Shown in pieces: positions 1 through 11,100 of a stretch of 64,000 nt of DNA. Both the position numbers and the translations under genes were made by a program. The stretch covers positions 576,559-640,558 of the forward strand of contig RQTK01000081.1 in NCBI GenBank assembly GCA_003991915.1, given 5' to 3'. The notes beneath the pieces were generated by a model. It saw only the letters and a list, made by a program, of their open reading frames with translations, did not search any database and was not told where the DNA came from. Within the stretch, counting starts at the first letter, position 1. Every line of letters begins with the position of its first letter. Source of the stretch: Elysia chlorotica (lineage: Eukaryota > Mollusca > Gastropoda > Plakobranchidae).

Positions 1-51
<51 letters not shown>
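1..51. repeat. (AGT)n microsatellite
   Basis: Uninterrupted AGT trinucleotide run at the very edge of the window. It continues imperfectly (AGC, GGT) to about 110 and probably extends upstream of the window. Confidence 0.97.
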
Positions 52-53
<2 letters not shown>

Positions 54-410
54 CAGCAGCAGAGTAGTAGTGGCAGTGCTAGTGATAGTGGAGTGGTAGT
101 GGTAGCAGTACTAGTTATTGTAATAGAAGTAGATTGTAAGGCCCAGTAGCTGTATAAAATGGCAACTCAGGAAATCTCCCACATGTACTCGATGTACTGG
201 AAGTCCTGAGACAACCAACCATAATATAATCCTACACAGCTCTGGATGGAAAATATGATACATTGAAGTCTGCATATGACAAACTAATAGCTTGGATTGG
301 CATGATTAACTTGAAGTAGTCATACAAATCTACTAGAATCATATCTTTTTCCGTAAAGGATGAATGGTCGTGGAAACCACACAAGAACACAACTCTAAAT
401 CTCATTTTGG

Positions 411-1635
411 CCATCTCCTTCTTTATTGATTGCTATTTGCTATGACTAGCTCAACAATAAACCTGCTCTCTTTATTACCATCTCCTTCTTTATTGATTGC
501 TATTCACTTGACTAGCTAAACAATAAACCTGCTCTCTATATTGCCATCTCCTTCTTTATTGATTGCCCTTTGCTATGACTAGCTAAACAATAAACCTGCT
601 CTCTATATTGCCATCTCCTTCTTTATTGATTGCTATTCACTTGACTAGCTAAACAATAAACCTGCTCTCTATATTGCCATCTCCTTCTTTATTGATTGCT
701 ACTTGCTAGGACTAGCTAAACAATAAACCTGCTCTCTATCTAATTGCCATCTCCTTCTTTATTTATTGCTATTCACTTGACTAGCTAAACAACAAACATG
801 CTCTCTATATTGCCATCTCCTTCTTTATTGATTGCTATTCACTTGACTAGCTAAACAATAAACCTGCTCTCTATATTGCCATCTCCTTCTTTAGTGATTG
901 CTACTTGCTAGGACTAGCTAAACAATAAACCGGCTCTCCTTATTGTCATCTCCTTCTTTATTGATTGCTATTCACTCGACTAGCTAAACAATAAACTTGC
1001 TCTCTATATTGCCATCTCCTTTATTGATTGCTATTCACTTGACTAGCTAAACAATAAACGCTCTCTATATTGCCATCTCCTTCTTTATTGATTGCTATTT
1101 GCTATGACTAGCTAAACAATAAACCTGCTCTCTATATTGCCATCTCCTTCTTTAGTGATTGCTATTTGCTATGACTAGTTTAACAATAAACCTGCTCTCT
1201 ATATTGCCCTCTCCTTCTTTATTGATTGCTATTTGCTTTGACTTGCTAAACAATAAACTTGCTCTCTATATTGCCATCTCCTTCTTTATTGATTGCTACT
1301 TGCTATGACTTGCTAAACAATAAACTTGCTCTCTTTATTGATTGCTACTTGCTATGACTTGCTAAACAATAAACCTGCTCTCTATTTTGCCATCTCCTTC
1401 TTTATTGATTGCATTTGCTGTCAAACCTGCTCTCTATTTTGCCATCTCCTTCTTTATTGATTGCTATTTGCTAGGACTAGCTAAACAACAAACTTGCTCT
1501 CTATATTGCCCTCTCCTTTATTGATTGCTATTCACTTGACTAGCTAAACAATATACCTGCTCTCTATATTGCCATCTCATTCTTTATCGATTGCTATTTG
1601 CTATGACTAGCTAAACAATAAACCTGCTCTCTATA
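411..1635. repeat. Minisatellite, ~66-67 bp unit, about 18 copies
   Basis: Head-to-tail units start with CCATCTCCTTCTTTATTGAT and end with AAACCTGCTCTCTATATTG. Units differ mainly in a central block that occurs as TATTTGCTATGACT, TATTCACTTGACT or TACTTGCTAGGACT, and these variants partly alternate. Some units are shortened (near 1010-1080 and 1330-1430). No open frame runs through the array. It lies upstream of the visible ceramidase exons and is probably intronic to that gene. Confidence 0.95.
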
Positions 1636-1649
1636 AGTGTTTATCCAGA

Positions 1650-1740
1650 ATGATCTGTAGCGGTTCGCTCAATTGTTAAGCTCTGGGCTGCGAGCTGGAG
1701 ATCCGCGGTTCAAAACTTACATGGTATCCCTGTCTCTGTA
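1650..1740 (+). repeat. Degenerate tRNA-derived SINE fragment
   Basis: The segment has a tRNA-like head (TAGCGGTTCGCTCAATTGTTAAG) and a B-box-like GGTTCAAAACT. It then has CATGGTATCCCTGTCTCTGT, which matches the body of the SINE family found in better copies at 53425 and 61002. The 1741-2187 stretch that follows holds nothing else I can support apart from the splice acceptor of the next ceramidase exon. Confidence 0.6.
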
Positions 1741-2187
1741 CAGGATTGTTTGAGATATCTAAGTATTGTACAAACACTACAGCTTATCAAATATCACCAG
1801 TATGGCCAGAGACTCTAGACTTTGTGAGACTTTCACAACCAGAGACCACAGTGGTGATGCTACAGGGATGTGCGCTCACTTTATCTGAATTTGATGAAGG
1901 CTGTCAGACACTCGGGGGGGATTACGTTTAAGGACTTGACTCATGAGACGCAATCAGCCACTACATTATGAAATCTATGCGTTATCATTATCTTTTAAAA
2001 TTTGTGATTTCTGCTTAAGGATATTGAGATGGATGAACTAAAACTTTATGGAGAAGTTGAATCTGTAACACAAAATCCCTAAAAAAATTCTGCATTTTAA
2101 GAGTTTATTCTCCTTTCCGGCATCCACGGGGTGACATCTGTCACTACTTCTCACTCTCTGGTGTGACTTGCACTTCTCTCCTCGAAG

Positions 2188-5100
2188 GTTGTGAGACTCC
2201 TGGGCGCGAAGTATGGCGGCGTGTACACCGTGCGTAACCTGGTGGTCAGCGGGACTCACACGCACTCTGGCTCGGGCGGATTCAGCCAGTACCTGCTCTA
2301 CGACATCACAGCTCTCGGCTTCAACAAGCAGGGCTTTGACGCGCTCGTCGCCGGCATTGTTCAGGTTAGACATGGCTCTTTAGTTTCTTTCATTACTGGT
2401 TTATTATCTCTTGTATGCACCGCATTCATTAATGTAGTATATTTCAACTTAAGGATGAAAAGGAGTAGTAGTTTGGGTTGTTTTTTTCATCACTTTTAAA
2501 ACTAGTTATTTTTTAATGTTCAGTTAATATCTGTATGTAAAATCTCCAAATAATTTATGTCAGTGTATCATGATATTTTTGTGGAAACATGAAGATTAAC
2601 TTTTTTCAGTTAGAATAAAAATAACATTGTTGGTAATTACATACATGCATCATTTCATCCTACGCATTAAAATTAGAAATCAGTGGTATATACAGTGAAA
2701 TCAATGTAGATTAACCCTGTTTAAGATAAATCCTGTTTAAGATAAACCCTGGTGTTATATAAACTTCTCAGGCACCAGTTCCACTTTGTATTCATTTTCC
2801 AGTTACCTTTTAATTCAAACTAAGGTAAAATAAACTTTTAGGCTGTCCCAGGGAGGTTTTTCTTGAGTGTCTTCCATCCTAAATGTACCAGATGTTACTG
2901 CTTTAAAAAACAAACATTTTCCTTTTTCAGAGCGTCGTCATGGCCCACAACTCTGTGCAGCCTGCCAACATTTACTTCAACTCTGGCGAACTTTTGGAAT
3001 CCAACATCAATAGAAGCCCTTCGGCCTACTTGAATAATCCAAAGGAGGAAAGAGCTGAGTACGACATAGCCTGAAATTATCAAACTGTGGTTGTTGTTCA
3101 GTACTCTATGTTCTTTACAAATTTTACCGTGAAATAATATTTGAAGAAAAAAAAAACAGCTAAATGAAAATTTGTGCCAAAGAACTGGAAGGCTATCACT
3201 CAGGTTCATATTTTTGTCTTGTTGGAAATATCGTTTTTCAATATACACTATTTTCAAAAGCATAAGCATGGTAGATTTTTTTTACCTTCTGAGCTATCTA
3301 AATCCCCTGTGTGCAGTGCCTTAGTTTTTAATGTGTGCAGATTTGTTAAAGTTGAAGTTTCGAGTTAGATGTTATTCATGTTTCATCATTTTGTGACACG
3401 ACTTTGGCTTCAGATATAACTATGATGTGGACAAGCTCATGACGGTTTTGAAAATTGTTGATGCCCAAGGGAAAGGCATGGGAATGATAAGGTCAGTCCT
3501 CTTTCTTACCTTCAAATTTTTTTTAAGAGCTTTTAATCATATTTTTTAAAATATTTTTTACAGATAGCACTTTAGCAACGGCAAAAAGGGCACTAAGTAA
3601 GTAAGTACTTTAGCAGCACAGTTTTCAATTTATTTATTTTTTAGCGTAAAGAACAGTTCACACCCTCTTGTCACCATCAACTTAATTTTTTTTTTGTACT
3701 CTCTTGTTTTCCAATGTAATTTTATATCAATATTCCTCAAAACAAAGCAGAACTAGTTCTATCTCACAACAAGGTTAGTGTTCTTCACCGCTATCTACAC
3801 CTGTAAGTCACCTATGCGGGTATTTTTTCTGCTTCTGCAGCTGGTTTGCAGTTCACTGCACCAGTATGAACAATACCAACCACATGCTCAGCTCGGACAA
3901 CAAAGGCTACGCGTCGATGTTGTTTGAGGCAGAAATGAACAATAATGCTGCACCTGGGCAGGTGATTGTTTTTTTCAATTATTCACATAGGCCTATAGCG
4001 TTGGATTTTTTGGTAATTTTTAGATATTATAAGTGATACATTGTTAATTTCTTTTTTTTATTATATTTTAAATACAATTGTATTTTTTTTGTTTAATATG
4101 TATTATCTTGTCTTTAATGTAAATGGATCGATGTTCTAACGATGCTATTGAGTTTGATGCTTTCGATATACAATTTAACGGTCAATCGCTCAATGCCTTC
4201 CATAGCGTATCCACTTTAGATGTGAAAAATATTATCTTATCATCCCCCTGTAAGTCATGTAATCTTGATCCCATCCCTACCAAATTATTAATGCAATGTC
4301 TAGACACACTGTTGCCACATATAACTAGCATCATTAACACCTCTCTAAACTGTGGAGTTGTCCCAAATTCTTTTAAAAAGCGCTTGTAACACCCCTATTG
4401 AAAAAAAAAACCTTGACCCTGAGAACTTGGAAAACTATCGCCCAGTTTCTAACTTGCCTTTTATTTCGAAAATTCTAGAGAAGGTTGTTCTCAATTAAAG
4501 GCGCACTTGCTTTCAAACAACCTTTTAGATCCTAATCAGTCAGCTTATAGGGAGTCGCACAGCACTGAAACTGCTTTACTACGAATAACCAATGATTTAT
4601 TATTATCTATTGATGCAGGACAAGTATCGTTATTAACGTTGTTAGACCTCTCAGCAGCATTCGACACAATCGACCATTCAATTCTTTGTCATCGACTTAG
4701 TTGCAATTTTGGGTTGGGCGGAGTGGTGTTGAAGTGGTTTAAATCATACCTTACAAATAGAGCCCAAGCAGTAATCATTAATGGACAATTTTCTGGTTTT
4801 AAAACTCTCAGTTTCGGTGTCCCACAGGGCTCGGTCCTTGGTCCTATCCTCTATACTCTCTATGTAAGACCTCTTTCCAACGCCATTAGGCCCCTTGAAA
4901 TTAATAATCATATGTTTGCTGACGATACTCAACTTTATAAATCTTCCACTCCCTCTGAAATTCATTCTGTTATTGACGATATGGAGGCATGTTGCGAGAC
5001 CATACGAGGTTGGATGTTAAGCAATAAACTGAAGCTTAACGGTAACAAAACCGAAGTACTTTTATGTGGGACAAGACACAATTTAAATAGTATGCCTAAT

Positions 5101-8100
5101 CTAAAACTTTCAATAGATAAAAGTACAGTTGAAGTTTGTCGTAAGGCAAAAAATCTAGGCGTGATTCTCGACAGTTTTATTACTATGGATGACCACATCA
5201 ACAACATAACAAAAATATTAAATTATGAACTTAAAAAGATTAATCAAATGAAGAAATACCTTGACTATGAGTCACTTAGAACAGTGGTGTGTGCATTCGT
5301 GCTATCACGCCTAGACTATTGCAATTCTTTGCTAGCTGGTCTCCCTAGTTGTCGAATGCTTAAATTACAGAGAGTTCAGAACAGAGCTGCCAGACTTGTA
5401 TTAGGATTAGATTTCTACGACAAAACCAGTTCTACTCATATGCTCAGGACCCTTCATTGGCTCCCCATTTCGGCTAGAATCGAGTACAAAATTGCTCTTC
5501 TTTGTTTTAAAGCGCAAGGTAACAACTCACCATCCTATATAAAAGAACTTATTTCCCCGTATAATCCTGGACGTCAGTTACGATCTGAAAACAAAAATCT
5601 TCTGCACACTCCTAGGACCAATCTTGTATCATATGGAGATCGATCCTTTTCCAAAGCTGGCCCTACTGTTTGGAACTCTCTACCTCTTTCAATAAGATCA
5701 ATCTCTAGTGAGTCCCTTTTTAGAAAACATTTAAAAACATTTCTTTTTAAAAAACATCTGTCAAATTAGAATTACTACCCAAACACCACGATCGCATTAG
5801 CTAATGTGTTTTTTTTTTTTTTTTTTTTTTATGCTCCTTTGTATTCCAATTATCACCTGTCTATTGCATTGTGTATAAGTTATGTTCAAGATGTAGGTTT
5901 TTTATATATGCTTTTATCTTGAAAAATGTAAAGCGCTTTGATACTTCGGTGGAAGGCGCTATATAAGTAAAATTATTATTATTATTATTATTGATTATTT
6001 TTTTAAACATTTAGACATTTTAAAAATGGGTATGTCAATCTCAATTTCCCCAAAAAGGATAAATAAAGTGTTATCTTATCTTATCTTATCTTTTCTTATT
6101 AGACATGTATTTGGTGATTTGGTTTTTCATTGGTTATTTTTTCTTGTTCAGGGACCATTTGTAGCTGCTTTTGCACAGAGCAATGAGGGCGATGTCTCTC
6201 CCAACACAAAGGGACCTCACTGCATCGACTCTGGAAAACCATGTGACATTTTAACAAGCACTTGTCATGGGAAGGTCAGAATTAATATTTCGTATTGATT
6301 TAAAAAATTAGCTCTATCATCCTGCATACTTTTATAAATGTTGTTTTCAAAGAAAAACATTCTTTACAAATTTTTTTTCATTTTGTCTCTTGTGTTGTCG
6401 AGAAGGAAGTTTAGCTTTTGTCTGCTTTTTTTTCAATTATCATTAAAAATTAATACTGGGGGAAGTCTAGGGCATCCGTTAATCCAGTGTTAATTAGAGA
6501 AGAGTATGATTTTTTTTTTTAATTGTTTAATAATTTTTTAGAGCCAATGGAGAAATTGAAACCACTGCATGTATTTTCAAATAAACAACGAAATAAAAGA
6601 ATCAGAAACCTACAGACTCAGTTTTTTATAAACCTCAATCTTAAGATAATCGATGCTTTCATTATTTCCCCCCAGAATGAGCTGTGTATTGCGGCCGGGC
6701 CTGGGAAGGACATGTTTGAGAGCACGCAGATCATCGGCACCAACCAGTTCAAAAAAGCAATGGCAAGTTTTGTTTCGTTGTTTGTATTCATACTTTTTTG
6801 GTTTTGTTTATGTCAAAATGAGCATAACAGGATTGAAAAGAGAAAAACAGAATTATGTAGAAAACTTGAAGAAAAAAAAGTGTAAACTTTTCTATTTCAT
6901 TTTGTTTATGTCAAAATGAGCATAACAGTGTTGAAAGAGAAAAAACAACTATGTAGAAAACTTGAAGGAAAAACAAAAGAAGGGGGAGACTCTGCTATTT
7001 TTTACTTGTTCATTGACTCTCTTAAGAGGGGTTTTTGTTTCTTATCTTTTTTTTTTGTTGGTGGTGTTTGTTTTTGTTTTGTTTTTTAAGGCGAATTGTA
7101 ATTTTATCTTTAATTTAGTAATTGTCTTCATGAATGTTGTTTGATATTTCAAAAGTCGTACCTACACTTTAAATATAAATAAAATTACAAATCTCCTACA
7201 AATAAAGAACTTGAGTTTAAAATGTGTAAACTTTATTGCAGGATTTGTACAACTCGGCAACAGTGAAAGCATCGGGTCCAGTGGATTTCAGACACTCCTA
7301 CATCGACATGACCAAGCAAAATGTCACGCTACCGGATGGTTCTGTGGTACTGTATTTGCCGTAGAATGCAACTTTAGTTTAATATTCTGTGATATATTAT
7401 GAACTATTTTAAAGACATTCTTTGACATAATACCTGGTTTAATTAATTTTGATTTTTTTTTTAAACATTAGTCTGGGTAAAAATTCATACTAGAATGTGT
7501 ACTGTTTTACACTAACTATGACACTTTGCTATGTTGAATAATTGTATCCTGCAAATGTTTTAAATTTCAGATTTTAATATTCTCCATCCAACCAATTATC
7601 TAATTTTCATACCTATCAGATATGTTTTATGTGCATAATGCTCTGATATTATTGAACTAAAAGTACTCTGTCCCAATGGATTTGTTGGAAGATTATCCTG
7701 TTTGTTGTCCCTGAAACAAGTGCAGTGATATTCCAAACAGAGGGAGGCGCTGAGTCAAGGCACGTAAAGTCAATTAAAACAAGAAACAAAAGGTTACGCT
7801 TACCTGACGGGTGTGGCGACTGGGAAGTTTCAGCAGACCTTCCAGAATGGGACAGTCACCCGAGTGTAATCAAAGAAGCTGGACAAAGGCTTGATATCGT
7901 AATCCATTCAGCTTCAATGCAACATTTATCATGGGAGAACTAACAATTCCGTGCGAAAGCAGAATAGAAGAGGCCCATATACATTAAAAGGGAAAAATAC
8001 CTAAACCTGACCAAAGAGCTGAGAGATGCCGGCTACAAGGCTGTGGTAATGCCAGTGGAGAGTGGTGCCAGAGAGTTTTTAGGGTCATCAACGTATGGTC

Positions 8101-11100
8101 TTCTGACTGCGCTCTCAATATGTTGCAACAGAAGAACAAAAGCTCTAAAGCTACTGGCCGAGATAGCCAAGAACAGTTCCCGATGGATCTCGATCAGAAG
8201 GAATGTCAGGGTGTTACATGAGGAATAAAATGCCCTAACTATCGGGAGCTCGGTGAAGTGCTTGGATTAGCGACCCGACTAAGATGAGGTGTGGGTTCGA
8301 ATCCTGTGCAGTGCAAAAAAATGATGTCAGAGAGACACCTGGGAGTCATGACCTGGGTGTGGCCCGACCCCCTTAGAGTGTCAGGAGTTAAGGGCCGAAA
8401 CACTTGCATTAAGGGGGGTTTCTTCTCTGAAGACTCTCTGTTATATAGCTCCCCGATGAGTTTCTACACAGTTCTAAAAGCTTGACTATTACTGTTATTT
8501 GGTAGATTTTCTTTACTCAGATGTCTATCTGTCATAGAAACTTATAAGCAACGTCGCTATTCCATTAATATGCCATTTATCTTTTGTTGTCAGGGTTACA
8601 CCTGCAAGACATCAATGGGATACAGCTTTGCTGCAGGGACTACAGATGGGCCAGGAGCATTTGATTTCAAACAAGGTTAGGTTTCATTCAAGTATTTGGG
8701 GAAGAAAAGTGTTTATCCCAAATTAAAATATAAAGACAAGTGTTTGGAAATTCATCGATATTTAATGCTTTGTAAGTCATTTTCCCATAGTGAGTTGTTG
8801 GAACATAAAACCAGGTTACATAGCAAATTAAAGCACACTTTTCCCCCCAGGATTAATAAATAACAAAATGGAGATACTAACCAGAAATCTATAAAATATG
8901 CGAAGTTTATGTTCAATATAAACTTTTCCCTTTGGTGAATTTCAGCTAACTCTGGAGTTCAAATAAAGTAAAAGGTCCAGATAGTTATTATTAAAGCCTG
9001 AAATCATATTACTTTACTGCATTTTGTACTACATCTTGTATTAGGTATTAGAAATATATACTTCTTGGTATTTAAAACATTATACATTCCTCCATCCATC
9101 CATAACTGACAGGAACAAATTCATCAAATCCATTTTGGAACTTAATCAGAGATTTGATCAAAGACCCATCTGAAGAACTTGTGAAGTGTCAGTCTCCTAA
9201 ACCAATATTGTTGGCAACCGGTGAGGTAAGATATAACGCTGATTAAAGAAAAGTTGCATATGATAAAAATAAGTGAGCAAGGGACTTCTGCTCCTATGCA
9301 GTTTTCTTCAAATCTGAATATGTGAGAAATATGTTCAGCGTAACTATTGAGATAAGATTTGTCTTCGGTCAAGTCCAAATAAATGATTTCTTCACAGTCA
9401 ATGGAAGGGAAATAGAACTGAAAACATTTGGAAATTTCATATTGGTAACAATTTATTGTACATATTAGATTTTTGGAGGCGAGTTTGGGGATAAATCTGT
9501 ATTTAAATGTTGCATCATTCAAGATTTTTTTTTTCTGACTCACTAGGCCCATATGTTAGAAAATAACAACAAATGCATTTCCTTAATTTACTTTTATAGA
9601 TTCAATCTGCTAAGAAATAAAAACAAAATGCAAAATAAGGTGTCGTTAATAAGCTATATTTTATCAAATAAAGTGTACAAAATTTCCCAGTTGCATATGA
9701 CTGAACTCTTTTTTTTTTGTTACAAAGAAAAATGGAAATGAAATTTAATATAACTAAAATATGTACACATAAATTTTTATGTCTCTACCTAAAACTTAAA
9801 AACATAACTGATAACATAACAAATCATTTTTATTTTATAAATCTCAAAAAAATGTTTGCATTTTCACTCTGCAGATATCTGTACCATACAAGTGGCAGCC
9901 AGAGATTGTCGACAACCAGTTGTTGAGAATCGGTGACTTTTTAATTGTTGCGGTGCCAGGAGAATTCAGGTGTGACCTTTTTTCAGGCCTCTGTTCCAAA
10001 TAGGAACATAAAAATGTTTAATAACATTGACAGTGATTCTAGGTGTAGAAATTACCTCTGAGGTTGAAAAGAAACACAGGTACTACAGAGCTTTAAGGCT
10101 AGTCACTTAAAATGGTACCTGATCAGGAAAAACAAGCCATTCAGATGTAAAATTATCTTTGCTTACAAAACATGTAAAAATATGTAGAAAACCCATTGTT
10201 ATTTTTTTAAAATGAAACGTCTTTTTTTTCTTTGCAGCACCATGTCTGGGCGTAGGATGAGGAGTGCTGTCCTTGCTGTAAGACTAGAAGTCAATTTCAT
10301 TAATGTCTATGTCTGTACATACGATCGCCATTCTATTTCTAATTATAACAATTTAAGAGTGTCTTATTGGTATAATTATGTGAATGATTAGTGAAAGAAG
10401 AAAGAAATAGTTGCTGCTTTGGGTTTATGTCTAATATGTTTAATGTGACAAAACCTTTGACAGCATTGCTTTTCTTTTTTTTTTTTTTTATTGCTTTTTG
10501 TTTTAAATGAATACACTTGTGCATCTTTATTCTCAGGCTGCCATTCAGGGAGGCATGCCTGCCACTACAACTGCTGTTATTGCTGGTTTGGCAAACGAAT
10601 ATGCAGATTATATCACTACTTATGAGGAGTATCAGGTAAAGACATTATTATTGCCATTACTAGGTTTGTGAGGCAAGGGCTTTCAGATTTAATGTTTTCC
10701 TCTCTTTACTGCCATATATGAAAACGATAATGTAAACAAGTATGTACAAATATGTTGGTTTCTCAGTGATGCACATTTTTGGGGTAAATTTACAGATTTT
10801 CTGTAAAAAAGGGCAAAGTTGAGTAAAGGGCAGCAAAGTGCTTATGGTTTGTGATTTGTTAGTTACGCTATATTGCTGGAATAGGTTCAGTAATTAAGTA
10901 TTGATTCAGTTGGCATCGCTGGTTTCTTTTATTAGTTTTCCTACAAAGATCTGTGGTGGGAGACCCCAATGAGATTGGCGCTGCTCTCAGTCTAGAGCAC
11001 TAAGCGATGTAGAAATTCACACTCCACTTGAAATAATAATGAACAATATTACAAATCATATCATCCTTGAAAATAGGAATTTAATACAGGCTGCTTCACC

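Noticed and set aside
411..1635. CRISPR-like array
   Set aside because: Units are contiguous with no unique spacers, in an animal genome: a minisatellite.
1746..1931. Possible upstream exon of ceramidase
   Set aside because: The peptide does not match the ceramidase N-terminal region and follows directly on a SINE fragment.
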